Positions 34,746 through 42,984 of a DNA stretch of 64,000 nucleotides are shown piece by piece. The notes under the pieces were generated by a model. That model did no database searches, had not been told where the DNA came from, and saw nothing but the letters and a program-made list of their open reading frames with translations. The stretch's first letter is position 1; every line of letters starts with the position of its first letter. The DNA lies in NCBI RefSeq assembly GCF_003003995.1, contig NZ_PVWF01000012.1:1-64000 (forward strand). The letters run 5' to 3'. The position numbers were made by a program, and so were the translations under genes. This DNA is from Pleurocapsa sp. CCALA 161. Lineage in GTDB: Bacteria > Cyanobacteriota > Cyanobacteriia > Cyanobacteriales > Xenococcaceae.

Positions 34746-35327
34746 TTAAGGTCCAGCAGCACCAACGGTTAAAAATGTGGCAATCTGGTTGATCACTCCG
34801 ATAGAAATTATAAATATGACTGGATCTTGTAGTAGTTCTTTCCAAGATTTATCTTGTCCACGTCCTTCGTTAATTTTCATACCCATGTTTATTAAGATCC
34901 CAAGTAGAACGACTCTTCCAACCCATAAAAGACTTACTATTACCTTGTTCAAAGTACCTGCGACTTCTGGATCTACGTTTGTTGTGATAGCAGTAGTAAT
35001 TGCTTTTTCAGCTTTAAACAGAACTGCATGCGCTGGGTCGGGACTGATAATGGAAGAAGCAATTAGCGTTAAAAATAGACCAACGCCTAAAATCTTTAAT
35101 GCTCCTTCTTTTTGTAGAAAACGAGTATACTCTTGTAGTTTAAATAGTTTATTACTAGTAGCACCTACAGCAACAATAGCGATTAGAAGTATTCCCGCAC
35201 TGATTATATTTTGAGTCAGGACACCTTCGATTCTTAAGGAAATTACTACTGCACCAACTGCAATGACAATCATCTCTAGGGTATTTAATTTGGCAAATAT
35301 TTTTTGTTTAAAACTTTTACTTTTCAT
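34746..35327 (-). CDS. VirB2/TrbC-like pilin candidate
   Basis: A 193-residue membrane protein that opens the transfer operon. A hydrophobic N-terminal half ends in SSIISPDPAHA, which looks like a signal-peptidase site. The part after it has about 95 residues with two membrane spans (VIVSLLWVGRVVLLGILINMGM; PVIFIISIGVINQIATFLTVG), the plan of VirB2/TrbC pilins. The N-terminal region is much longer than a usual pilin leader and has two or three extra spans, which is odd; it could instead be a fusion of a small membrane protein and a pilin. Confidence 0.6.
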   Translation of the reverse strand: MKSKSFKQKIFAKLNTLEMIVIAVGAVVISLRIEGVLTQNIISAGILLIAIVAVGATSNKLFKLQEYTRFLQKEGALKILGVGLFLTLIASSIISPDPAHAVLFKAEKAITTAITTNVDPEVAGTLNKVIVSLLWVGRVVLLGILINMGMKINEGRGQDKSWKELLQDPVIFIISIGVINQIATFLTVGAAGP

Positions 35328-35600
35328 TAGAGCTAATTTTAGATAAGTTAAAATAATTTCTTTCCAAATTAGCTTTTTACTATTGCTTAAACCTGGATCT
35401 AAGTTTTATAGAAGTATTGATCTTAATCAACATGTAAATACTTTTTTCGTGATAAGTCTAGGCACATTCTAGGTTTTGCTCTTATGAGTCAAGCAGCTTC
35501 TTTTTGGCGAACGAAGCTTTCAGCTTAATCCCTCGGCTAAAAGCTCGATTATTGCTCTATTGCAAAGTTTCGGCTACAACAGTCCTTCTGGCATTAATAA

Positions 35601-36686
35601 CTAGAGTTCTAATCCCTTATTCTTATTGACTTTTTGCTCTTTTACCGATGGCGGTTTAGGTGTTGCTTCTACCGCTAAATTTTCTTGAACTTGCTTTAAC
35701 TTCTCCTGTTTGGCTTTAGTTAACCAGCCATAGCGATACTTTGCCATTTGTGCTTCTGTAACTGGTTTAAATCCAGGCACGATTATTGGTACTTCATGGG
35801 TAGCTTTAATGATATTAAGATCGTCTCTTGCTGGGTCATAGTCTATTCGTTTTAATAGCTGCGCTCTTGAGCCACCATTAATCTTGTAGATAGGCTTATT
35901 GGTACTTTTAAGGTGATATTTAAATCTTTTGCGTGGTTTACCCGTACGTTTGCTGATTTTACCCTGATATTCTTCGACTCGATAACCTTCACGCTGCATT
36001 CGAGCTAGAAATTCACTCATGGTTGGCCGATCGTCACTGGCAGCAAGAATTAGGGTTTCTAGCCTTTGGATTTCTGGCTCCCCAGGAGGTGTAGGTAAAA
36101 GATTGGCAACGGGATTGATGACAAACTGTTTTACCTTGTCGAGATATTTGTAATAGACTGCTTCAAACTCTCGGTATCTTCCCTGTTTGGGACGACGACG
36201 CACTCGCTCATAGCTGCTTTTCACTTCAGTTAAGTTATGGTCTACTTCCAACTCTCGCAGCACCTTCATCATGCGTCGCTTGTCAAAGCTATCGGCGACG
36301 CGCTGACCAGTATAGGTAATCATGTTTATGGCAATATGTAGATGGTCGTGGTTGTGAGCTTCGTAGTGGTCAGGGTCATCGCGCTCGTGAGATACCGCTA
36401 CCCATTGATTCATTTTGTAACCCATCTGGGCAACGGTTTTAGCTGCAATGATATATTTGGTTTTTAGATCTAGTTTTCCATCTTGAGGGGCAAAGGAAAT
36501 GACGAAGTGCTTAACGGGCTTTTGAGTAGAAGGACGCTGGCTGGCTACTCGTTCAAAGCCATTGATTATCTGTTCGGTAGACTCACCATAGTAGTTACCG
36601 CCAATAATTTTTGGCTGTTTGTCTTCTTTGAATAGATAATTAAATAGCTTTCTAAAGCTAGTTCCCGTTGTAATTGCGCCAATCAT
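35601..36686 (-). CDS. MobA-type relaxase (MOBP-like)
   Basis: A 361-residue DNA-nicking relaxase. The N-terminal motif GAITTGTSFRKLFNYLF contains a Tyr (residue 17) placed like the nicking Tyr of MOBP relaxases. A metal-binding histidine cluster follows: HNHDHLHIAIN (His111, 113, 115, 117), preceded by SHERDD (His100). The C-terminal third is basic, for DNA or coupling-protein contact. It starts five bases after the MobC-like gene ends, so they form one operon. The relaxase cuts one strand at oriT and pilots it into the secretion channel. Confidence 0.88.
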   Translation of the reverse strand: MIGAITTGTSFRKLFNYLFKEDKQPKIIGGNYYGESTEQIINGFERVASQRPSTQKPVKHFVISFAPQDGKLDLKTKYIIAAKTVAQMGYKMNQWVAVSHERDDPDHYEAHNHDHLHIAINMITYTGQRVADSFDKRRMMKVLRELEVDHNLTEVKSSYERVRRRPKQGRYREFEAVYYKYLDKVKQFVINPVANLLPTPPGEPEIQRLETLILAASDDRPTMSEFLARMQREGYRVEEYQGKISKRTGKPRKRFKYHLKSTNKPIYKINGGSRAQLLKRIDYDPARDDLNIIKATHEVPIIVPGFKPVTEAQMAKYRYGWLTKAKQEKLKQVQENLAVEATPKPPSVKEQKVNKNKGLEL

Positions 36687-36691
36687 AGTTT

Positions 36692-37411
36692 CTATGCAGG
36701 TCGTAGCTGCTCTTGAATTTGATTGATGGTATCCCGTAGATGAGCCATAGCAAATTTTGTCTGTGGCTCAATTATTATCAGACGATGAGAACGCTCCTCA
36801 GTGACAATGGCGCTATATAGCTGGTTGATATTGTTATCCAAGCGCGATAGCTGTCGGCTCATTTCTATCGCTTTTGATTTATGTTTTTCTTCCCTATAGC
36901 CAGTAATCTGCTGACGCATATATTTACTGAGCTTGAGTTTTTTTTGCTTGAGCTTGGCTTCAATTTCTTCGAGTTCTGTGGGGGTTACTAAAAACTTTAC
37001 CTGAATGTTTCTAAAGTCATGCATTTGTACTGCAATTTGGTTGGCTCTAGCCGCTACAAATTCCAGACATTGATTGATGTCGATGAGGATTTGCTGCTGA
37101 CTGGTATCTATTACTATGGTTTCATTTCTCAGACAGCTTTCATGAATTGTCTTGGTCAGAATATTGAGTCTGCGCCCTAATGTAACTACAGTTTCCATTA
37201 GGCTGTAGCCAGAAGTGTTTTGAGCCTTGGCTGTTCTATGGGGTGCCTCTAGGATTAGATCCCGCAGATATTCGCTTTGGATTGTATCTCTATTAGCACT
37301 CTCGGCTTCGATCAGCGATTTTTCATGCTGGTTAACAAGGAACTTGCACTGAATATTGCGTAATTGGGCTTTATAAATTCCCTTACTGTTTTTGGCTTGA
37401 CGATGGGCCAT
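36692..37411 (-). CDS. MobC-like relaxosome accessory protein
   Basis: A 239-residue helical protein upstream of the relaxase. It contains two similar blocks, IQCKFLVNQHEKSLIEAESAN...YLRDLILEA and IQVKFLVTPTELEEIEAKLKQ...YMRQQITGY, an internal duplication. Each has the F-L-V-x-x-x-E-x-x-x-I-E pattern seen in MobC and ribbon-helix-helix-like mobilisation proteins. The block arrangement suggests it binds oriT as a pseudo-dimer. Confidence 0.72.
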   Translation of the reverse strand: MAHRQAKNSKGIYKAQLRNIQCKFLVNQHEKSLIEAESANRDTIQSEYLRDLILEAPHRTAKAQNTSGYSLMETVVTLGRRLNILTKTIHESCLRNETIVIDTSQQQILIDINQCLEFVAARANQIAVQMHDFRNIQVKFLVTPTELEEIEAKLKQKKLKLSKYMRQQITGYREEKHKSKAIEMSRQLSRLDNNINQLYSAIVTEERSHRLIIIEPQTKFAMAHLRDTINQIQEQLRPA

Positions 37412-38382
37412 CGATCTAATAGATGCGAATATTTCCTCTATCTATAATTCCTTTTGCTGTTTGTTTGCTGTGATTTGAATCTGGATCTGGATTTATTTTA
37501 CAAGCTTGGTTTCTTTAAGAAAGTAATTAATTAAATTATCTGGCTGCATCTTTGATTTTTTGTTCAACATGACTTGATTTTGAGTGGGAGTCAAGAGGGG
37601 CGCGATCGCCCCTTTGCCAGTCGGTGCTGTATAAAACGTTCTGTTTTGAGCGATAGCGAAAAATAGGTACATTTTTTAGCACTGCTGGCTATTCCTAAAT
37701 CCCCCGCCAAAACTCCGTAGTTAACTCGTTAATTAGCTATTTAGGACGAGAAAAGGGTCAAAAAAACTGCCGGGGTAAACTCGGCGATCGAGCCAGGATT
37801 GTTCCTGAATAATTAAGGATAGTTCGGGGTCAATTTGGGAATCTTACCCATTTTGAGTTAATCGCCGAAATTAGTATCTGACGTTTTAATTTTAAAATTT
37901 AACTTGATTAATTATTCAAGATATTGAATTTAGATGATTTTATTTGGTAGAGATAGCGATCGCCTGACTATTGGTTCAATTGATGAGAACTTCTTCTGCT
38001 CGTCAATAGAAGTTATCTAGTATTGGAAATCAGCTTTGTTATGAGCGATTACGCTCCGCGTAGCCAAAGCGATCACGTAAATTCTGGGAAATACATAAGA
38101 TCAAATCGAGTGATGTCCTGGTAAATACTGGTTACATTGTCAAATTAGTTGCTTATTTTAAGCTTGAGGAAAAAGTTTTCCTTACTGCTCCGATTTTATA
38201 GTGAATTTTTATTTGATAAAAATAATGCGTCTTTTAATGAGACGCATTTGTGTTCGCTGATTTTTTTGATAATTTTTAGCCAATACCCTGCGGGTATCTT
38301 GAGGAATTGAACTTCTACTGTCGAGCGTAAGAAGTTTACCAAAGTAGATCTAAATCACAGCTTCACCGCATATAACCCAGAC
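37412..38382. other. About 1 kb non-coding region, candidate oriT
   Basis: No convincing gene in either strand. It lies upstream of mobC-relaxase, where oriT is often found. Structured elements: hairpin AGGGGCG-CGAT-CGCCCCT (37596-37613) followed by a short T run, a preceding 5-bp inverted repeat CTTGA...TCAAG (37572-37595), and hairpin AATGCGTCT...AGACGCATT with 9-bp arms (38224-38248). HIP1 sites and a fragment resembling the dispersed repeats (38045-38075) are also present. No nic site can be named from sequence alone. Confidence 0.4.
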
Positions 38383-38413
38383 ATAGTTAGAAAAATATTT
38401 TATATCTAACTAT
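38383..38413. promoter_or_regulatory. Inverted-repeat operator before 270-aa gene
   Basis: ATAGTTAGA (38383-38391) and TCTAACTAT (38405-38413) are perfect 9-base arms, with the second arm ending four bases before the ATG at 38418. The spacing of one to two DNA turns suits a dimeric repressor. Confidence 0.5.
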
Positions 38414-38417
38414 AATC

Positions 38418-39230
38418 ATGTCTACTAACACTGCCGACGATATCAGAATCAAGTTAAAAAAAGCCATCAAAGATGGTAAAACCGACTTAGGCGCGATCGC
38501 ATCCAACTTGGGAAAATTCATGGACGAAGCTCTATGGGAGTATCTAGATTTGCCGGGAGAAAGTCCTGCTGATAAGCTTCATAGCTTTGTTACTTTATCT
38601 TTTGATCGGGGGGGTTTGAACTGCAAGATCGATGAGATGGACGTGCTGTTGGGTTTAAATGCTCAAGTTCAGCGTCAGTTCCGTGGTTTGGTCTTTGCCG
38701 CCAAACAGGGAGAGCGCAACGACCTCAAAGAACAACCAAAAGTTGATGCCAAGCTTTCACCCAAGAAACCGAAGGGGTTGAGCGATTCTAATAAAGCCAG
38801 CGAACGGGCTGCTAATCGGGCTGCCAAAGCAGTTCCTGCCCTTGATAAACTTTTGAATAATCAGTTGGTATCTAAACGCAATGCGGCTAAGGTGGGACAG
38901 ACGATTAAAGATCCTGAAAATCCCACGGAAAAAGAATTAGAAATCATGGCTCAACGGGAACAGCTTGAGCAGGAATTAGCCAGAATCGTTTTCGAACCTT
39001 TACCTGAAGAACCCCAAGAAAGAAAGAAGCTACAGAAACAAGTACAGCAGGCAATCGAGCAGACAACAGGTAAGGTATCCGCACCAAAGGTATCTTTAGG
39101 TGAAGATCCGCAAAAGACTGCTGAGGCGATCGTCAAAGCTAAATCTGATATCGATTATCTCCAACAGCTAGTAGTAGCTATTGAGCTTGAAATTGAGACA
39201 TTGCAACCATCCTTAGTTCGGGCTGCCTAG
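38418..39230 (+). CDS. Hypothetical helical protein with own operator
   Basis: A 270-residue protein. The N-terminal 100 residues look like a folded domain (DDIRIKLKKAIKDGKTDLGAI; GGLNCKIDEMDVLLGLNAQV). Residues 105-150 are Lys/Pro/Ala-rich, and the C-terminal 100 residues are charged, helical and coiled-coil-like, with EEPQERKKLQKQVQQAIEQT. No family recognised. It is a single-gene unit with an inverted repeat at its start and a bidirectional terminator at its end, so it may be an autoregulated DNA-binding or structural protein. Confidence 0.7.
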   Translation: MSTNTADDIRIKLKKAIKDGKTDLGAIASNLGKFMDEALWEYLDLPGESPADKLHSFVTLSFDRGGLNCKIDEMDVLLGLNAQVQRQFRGLVFAAKQGERNDLKEQPKVDAKLSPKKPKGLSDSNKASERAANRAAKAVPALDKLLNNQLVSKRNAAKVGQTIKDPENPTEKELEIMAQREQLEQELARIVFEPLPEEPQERKKLQKQVQQAIEQTTGKVSAPKVSLGEDPQKTAEAIVKAKSDIDYLQQLVVAIELEIETLQPSLVRAA

Positions 39231-39237
39231 TAGAAAA

Positions 39238-39267
39238 AAAAGAATGCCTAGCAATAGGCATTCTTTT
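39238..39267. terminator. Bidirectional intrinsic terminator
   Basis: A perfect hairpin AAAAGAATGCCTA-GCAA-TAGGCATTCTTTT between the converging 270-aa gene and the SSB-like gene. A runs on one side and T runs on the other allow termination in both directions. Confidence 0.85.
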
Positions 39268-39282
39268 ATATGGGTTTTAGTT

Positions 39283-39657
39283 TTAACCTTCTAATAGGGC
39301 ATTAGCTGCGGCTAAGGCATCAGCTAATACAGGTTTGGTTGCTTTGGGTTTGAGAGTCAAGACCTTTTTGAGTTGAGCTACAGTTTCAGGGCTGATTGTG
39401 CCTACTTCGGGTGCTGCTGCACTGATGACTCTTTCTACTTTTAAGCGAGGTTGGTTGCTGCCGCCGAAGATTTTGCACTCTGCGGTGATCGGGCTTCCTT
39501 GGTTGGCATTCAATTCTTGAGCTGCTTTGCCGTAGGCTTCGATGTTGATGGCTTGACCACCGAATATAGCTTTTCCTCTAGCTACCTGGTATTTATCTTC
39601 TTGAACTAGTTCAATTTGATTTACTTGGATAGTAGCTGTACCAGTTACGTGTGACAT
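39283..39657 (-). CDS. SSB-like paralogue without acidic tip
   Basis: A 124-residue protein starting at the ATG 39657 (MSHVTGTATIQVNQIE). A longer frame upstream crosses a terminator and a leader repeat and is not accepted. The first 80 residues alternate like an OB fold (YQVARGKAIFGGQAINIEAYG; PITAECKIFGGSNQPRLKVERV). The C-terminus is Ala/Lys-rich and ends ALLEG, without the acidic tip of SSBs. It shares a 29-base leader with the neighbouring ssb gene, so the two probably arose by tandem duplication or share regulation. Confidence 0.65.
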   Translation of the reverse strand: MSHVTGTATIQVNQIELVQEDKYQVARGKAIFGGQAINIEAYGKAAQELNANQGSPITAECKIFGGSNQPRLKVERVISAAAPEVGTISPETVAQLKKVLTLKPKATKPVLADALAAANALLEG

Positions 39658-39678
39658 AGTTTTAATTCTAATTTGACT

Positions 39679-39707
39679 ATTTTTATTTAAGATGCGAAGC
39701 ATTTCTT
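39679..39707 (-). repeat. Leader repeat copy 1 (before SSB-like paralogue)
   Basis: Reads AAGAAATGCTTCGCATCTTAA then ATAAAAAT on the minus strand, 22 bases before the start codon. It is identical over 29 bases to the copy at 40257-40285, and its core ATGCTTCGCAT can fold into a tiny hairpin. It probably carries shared transcription or translation signals. Confidence 0.75.
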
Positions 39708-39730
39708 GCTTTGGATTAGTCGTTTGGTGC

Positions 39731-39765
39731 AAAAAATGAGAGCATACCTCTTTAGGTACACTCTC
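39731..39765 (-). terminator. Intrinsic terminator after ssb
   Basis: On the minus strand GAGAGTGTACCT-AAAG-AGGTATGCTCTC (two mismatched pairs) is followed by ATTTTTT. It lies just past the ssb stop and before the leader of the second gene, so the two genes are separately transcribed. Confidence 0.75.
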
Positions 39766-39778
39766 TTGTATGTTCTTG

Positions 39779-40234
39779 CTAGAAAGCAATTTGATCCCAA
39801 TCTTGGTCGGATACTACTTCTGCTTGGACTATTTCAGATGCTACTGGTGCAGTAACAGGTTTTGGTGCAGATTTGGTCTGGAGTGTATGGAACTCCATAG
39901 CAAAGCGGTCATTAACGTGTAGCTTTAGCTTGCTGTGCTGTTCTCCTGTGACTTTATCTGTCCAGGTGTCAAGTCTCATTTCACCAGTTAGGGTAATTTT
40001 AGTTCCTTTGACTAGGCGATTGATTTGCTTTTCACTGGGATTCCAGATAGTTGCGGCATACCAGCTTGCTTTTTGTTGCTTGGGTTCATTGACTGCTATA
40101 GTTACTTTGACTACACAACCACTTTCAAAGTGGAAGACTTCAGCATCTGCACCAAGTCTCCCAGTGAGGGAAAACTGATTTAGAGTCTGCGCTTTAGTAG
40201 TTTCAGATACTTGAGTTGCTGTTAGTTGTGACAT
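39779..40234 (-). CDS. ssb: Single-stranded DNA-binding protein
   Basis: A 151-residue SSB. The OB-fold region spans residues 20-118 (FSLTGRLGADAEV; VKVTIAVNEPKQQKASWYAATIW; LVKGTKITLTGEMRLDTWTD; KLKLHVNDRF). The C-terminal end SDQDWDQIAF is acidic with a final aromatic, like the DDDIPF tip of E. coli SSB that recruits partner proteins. It coats single-stranded DNA in replication and after conjugative transfer. Start ATG 40234 follows the 29-base leader repeat. Confidence 0.88.
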   Translation of the reverse strand: MSQLTATQVSETTKAQTLNQFSLTGRLGADAEVFHFESGCVVKVTIAVNEPKQQKASWYAATIWNPSEKQINRLVKGTKITLTGEMRLDTWTDKVTGEQHSKLKLHVNDRFAMEFHTLQTKSAPKPVTAPVASEIVQAEVVSDQDWDQIAF

Positions 40235-40256
40235 GGTTTTAATCCTAAGATTGATT

Positions 40257-40285
40257 ATTTTTATTTAAGATGCGAAGCATTTCTT
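40257..40285 (-). repeat. Leader repeat copy 2 (before ssb)
   Basis: Identical over 29 bases to 39679-39707, at nearly the same distance (23 bases) from the start codon of ssb. Confidence 0.75.
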
Positions 40286-40339
40286 ATTTCTTTGATTTGA
40301 TTTTTTTGGCGATTAGATTTCGTCGCGAGTGAATGAGTA

Positions 40340-40519
40340 GTGGTCGCCGTTAATTAAGCCAAGCTATCAGAGCATTTGAATGCTCAAGAACCAATTGCCG
40401 TTACTAATAATGGTCGGACGATTGGGATTTATCTACCGATTGTTAGCGATCGCGATCAAGAGTTACCGATGATGCTTGAGCAGGCAAACAGTACTTTACA
40501 AGAATTGATGGAGCAGTAG
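40340..40519 (+). pseudogene. Antitoxin-like gene with nonsense codon
   Basis: The frame reads V-V-A-V-N-stop-A-K-L-S-E-H-L-N-A-Q-E-P-I-A-V-T-N-N-G-R-T then IGIYLPIVSDRDQELPMMLEQ and a normal stop at 40517. The N-K-L-S-E-H-L...VTNNGRTIGIY pattern resembles Phd/AbrB-like antitoxins of cyanobacterial plasmids. A TAA at 40355-40357 sits where a Gln or Tyr codon is expected. No ATG is visible upstream, so it is inactive unless a start beyond the stop is used. No toxin partner is next to it. Confidence 0.5.
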
Positions 40520-40521
40520 TT

Positions 40522-40774
40522 ATGGACTCGAATAAATCTGTTGAAGCAGATAATAATGCAGACAAGATATCTTTGATTGCCGATCGGACTAAAGCATTTG
40601 TTGCTTCTGCATCAGACCGAGTTGAATGCTTATAAAAGCGACCTAGAACTACGGTTGGAACAGTTTAAAACTGAAATGCTCAAGCGTGATTTAGAAAATC
40701 AAAGGCAAAACAGGCAAATCCTGCCTGACTCTAATGCTGCTGGAGAATTAATTACCAAGTACCAATTCTTGTGA
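40522..40774 (+). pseudogene. Frameshifted coiled-coil gene
   Basis: Begins with ATG 40522 (MDSNKSVEADNNADKISLIADR) two bases after the antitoxin-like stop. A change of frame around 40590-40625 would be needed to reach the natural-looking continuation LHQTELNAYKSDLELRLEQF and MLKRDLENQRQNRQ to the stop at 40774. Each frame alone is truncated. It seems to be a decayed partner of the antitoxin-like frame. Confidence 0.4.
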
Positions 40775-41085
40775 TGGTCAGTCCTAGACCTGTTCTTGTT
40801 TTAATGAAAATATGGATGTTGGAAATTAAGTGGCAGATGGTTTTCTGGTACTTGCTGGTTGGCTACTTGAATTTGGGGAAACAGTTTAGCAGCTTGACTA
40901 TGGGGTTTGTAGTTTGGTTCTAGCAACCAGAAACAGTGATAAAAATGAACTTCGTTGGGAAGTATAGTCATTCCAAATAGAAAACACATAAAATACAGAA
41001 AACGTATAGCTAATCGCATTAGGATCACACATATATGTCATTACACAAATTAAATTGAGTACATAATCTATTTATATTTGTGGCG

Positions 41086-42330
41086 ATGGGTAAACCTGAA
41101 GTACCAGATTTAGTTATAAGTGTCGATCTTGGCGGATCTCTGACTAAAGTTGCGGCAGCTACTGCTGACGGTCAATACTGTTTGTTAGCTTTGGCTAGTG
41201 AAGTCAGTGAGATTCCTCAAGCAATACTAAAAGATGTCCAATCGGGGTTTTGGGGTGATGCCAACCCTGAATCAATGGTGTGGGTTGGAGTTAAAGATGG
41301 ATTATCCTATGCTGTGGGCAAATTTGCTAGAGATAATTTTTCTTCGCAAATAAATCTTGCTCTATCCAAAACCGATTTGGCAGTGCCGAAAATTCTTGCT
41401 CTTTTATGGGTTCTTCAGCAAAAGCTAAATTTAGGTTCGAGTTTCTATGTTCGCCTGGGGGTTCTTCTACCAGCAGGAGAATGTTCGGCGCTCGATCGAC
41501 AGGAACTGATAGATTTACTTGTTCCAGCTTTAAAAGGTTTCTCTACTCCGACAGGGAAGATGAGCGTTAGACTTTTTGGCAATCTCGTAATTAAGCCTGA
41601 AGGTGGGGGAGTATTTTTGAACTATAAGCAAGACGAGAAATCTCATCTTGCTCAACGAAGTGCTGGAATTTTAGGTATTGGGTTTCGCAACTCCAATTTA
41701 TTAATCTGCACCGATGGCACCATTAGCGATGGCGATCGCATTACCAGTAATTTGGGTTTTCATTCTCTTATTCAAAGAACAAAAGAGCTTATTGGTTCTA
41801 CCGTCGATGAGGTTGAACTTGCCACTATTGTTGCTAGGGCTGGATATGAGATCAATTCTCGGATAATCAGAAAATATCTGGCTAAAATTGGTAAAGAGCG
41901 CCGAGAAGAGGCTTTTAGTGAATCAATTGCTAAAAGCCAGACAATGTATTGGAGTCAGCTTATTAACTGGTTCAAGCTAGTAGGAGCAGATTGCCTAGAC
42001 GATCTTATTTTCTACGGTGGGACGACAGAATATCTCAAAGAACCTCTAGCAGAATACTTTAAAGATCGCGTAGAGCGAATCTCGTGGAATGCTGGTGCTG
42101 TTGTGCCACCTGAACTGTTGAAAAGTGCTGTGGCTGAAAAAGAACAGTCAGGTTTAGATTTTCGCTTTATCGACTGCTGGTGTTTTTTGGAATTTATCTG
42201 TAATCGGCAGTCTGGCTATGGTCTATATACAAAAGCTTTGGCTGTGGAGGACGAGACTGCCGTCCTAAAGGATACACCTTCGGATAAGGAAACCTCGGCA
42301 GCTCGATACGTCCGTGCGGGAGTAGATTGA
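41086..42330 (+). CDS. ParM-like actin-family partition ATPase
   Basis: About 414 residues. Actin-fold signatures: ISVDLGGSLTKVAAA at the N-terminus (phosphate 1, Asp14), GILGIGFRNSNLLICTDG in the middle (phosphate 2), and DLIFYGGTTEYL with GAVVPP toward the end (adenosine motif and hinge). This fits the ParM/Alp7A/StbA group, which form filaments that push plasmids apart. ATG 41086 is chosen over the GTG at 41080. The last 30 residues (EDETAVLKDTPSDKETSAAR) are encoded by a dispersed palindromic repeat, so the original C-terminus has been altered. The next gene overlaps at the stop codon. Confidence 0.82.
   Translation: MGKPEVPDLVISVDLGGSLTKVAAATADGQYCLLALASEVSEIPQAILKDVQSGFWGDANPESMVWVGVKDGLSYAVGKFARDNFSSQINLALSKTDLAVPKILALLWVLQQKLNLGSSFYVRLGVLLPAGECSALDRQELIDLLVPALKGFSTPTGKMSVRLFGNLVIKPEGGGVFLNYKQDEKSHLAQRSAGILGIGFRNSNLLICTDGTISDGDRITSNLGFHSLIQRTKELIGSTVDEVELATIVARAGYEINSRIIRKYLAKIGKERREEAFSESIAKSQTMYWSQLINWFKLVGADCLDDLIFYGGTTEYLKEPLAEYFKDRVERISWNAGAVVPPELLKSAVAEKEQSGLDFRFIDCWCFLEFICNRQSGYGLYTKALAVEDETAVLKDTPSDKETSAARYVRAGVD
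42247..42320. repeat. Dispersed palindromic repeat at ParM-like 3' end
   Basis: Contains CTGCCGTCCTAAAGGATACACCTTCGGATAAGG in two overlapping blocks, matching the copies at 42781-42860 and 46841-46870. It is translated in frame as the C-terminus of the actin-like protein. Confidence 0.65.
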
Positions 42331-42746
42331 TGAGTTCTAAGAAATTTACCTGTGATTGGCTGATTGAAGCTGATTCGTCTTTTGCGGTTATCCTGGATTA
42401 CTTCAATAAATCTTCCCACAGCAAGCGATCGCAAATTGAACGAGGATTGGTGAGTTTTTTCCTGCCAGAAGCGTATTTACAATCAGGTCAATCCTTAACT
42501 CCCCAGCAGGAATGGGAGCTTTATAACGCCATTTATGATTTAGAAAAGCAGCTTAAGCTTTATCGTCAGTTCCTCCTGGAGGTAAAACCCACTCTTAATG
42601 CTCTAGATTTGGACGATCAAAGCGGTGAACCCCAGAATTTATTTCAAGTTAAGCAAGAGGCTGATGCTATTGGGTTAGCTACGGCTAATTTTTCTGGTGG
42701 GGGTGATGATTTTGTTGATGATGACTTTAGCGATGGTGGAATTTGA
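42330..42746 (+). CDS. Small partner of ParM-like protein (ParR-like candidate)
   Basis: A 138-residue protein whose ATG shares its A with the ParM-like stop (TGATG), so the pair is coupled. The N-terminal half is basic and helical (FNKSSHSKRSQIERGLVSFFLPEAY), the C-terminal end is acidic and Gly-rich (SGGGDDFVDDDFSDGGI). A small DNA-binding adaptor directly after the actin gene is the usual place of ParR. I see no clear ribbon-helix-helix signature, so this is a positional inference. Confidence 0.6.
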   Translation: MSSKKFTCDWLIEADSSFAVILDYFNKSSHSKRSQIERGLVSFFLPEAYLQSGQSLTPQQEWELYNAIYDLEKQLKLYRQFLLEVKPTLNALDLDDQSGEPQNLFQVKQEADAIGLATANFSGGGDDFVDDDFSDGGI

Positions 42747-42751
42747 CCGAG

Positions 42752-42860
42752 AGGGATGGTCGGGAAACCCGACCATCCCTCTCGACAGTCCTAAAGGACA
42801 TTGTACCCTTGTCCTTTAGGATACCGCTTCGCATATGGTATACACCTTCGGATATCGCTC
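42752..42860. repeat. Cluster of palindromic repeats after the actin-like operon
   Basis: 42752-42780 is a 13-bp perfect hairpin AGGGATGGTCGGG-AAA-CCCGACCATCCCT whose core equals the candidate parS palindromes near parB. It is followed by CCTAAAGGACATTGTACCC, TCCTTTAGGATACCGCTTCGC and ACCTTCGGATATCGC, the same blocks as the other dispersed repeats. A second inverted pair TTTTGGGTCAGA...TCTGTCCCAAAA follows at 42883-42909. No gene here is believable. Confidence 0.7.
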
Positions 42861-42984
42861 CACTTGGGCAAAGAAGGCGCGTTTTGGGTCAGAAGATTCT
42901 GTCCCAAAAGCCGCCGCCCCAAGACCGCGCCGTCTCGCAATCGAGGTTTTATCTACTTAAATTTTTTATTTATTTATTAGAATT

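Noticed and set aside
36692-37411. ParB-type or CopG regulator
   Set aside because: Its internal duplication and coupling to the relaxase gene fit a MobC-like mobilisation protein better.
40801-41028. 75-codon minus-strand frame upstream of the ParM-like gene
   Set aside because: No ribosome site, lies in the expected promoter region of the actin-like gene, and has no coupling or family support. It may be real but I could not support it.
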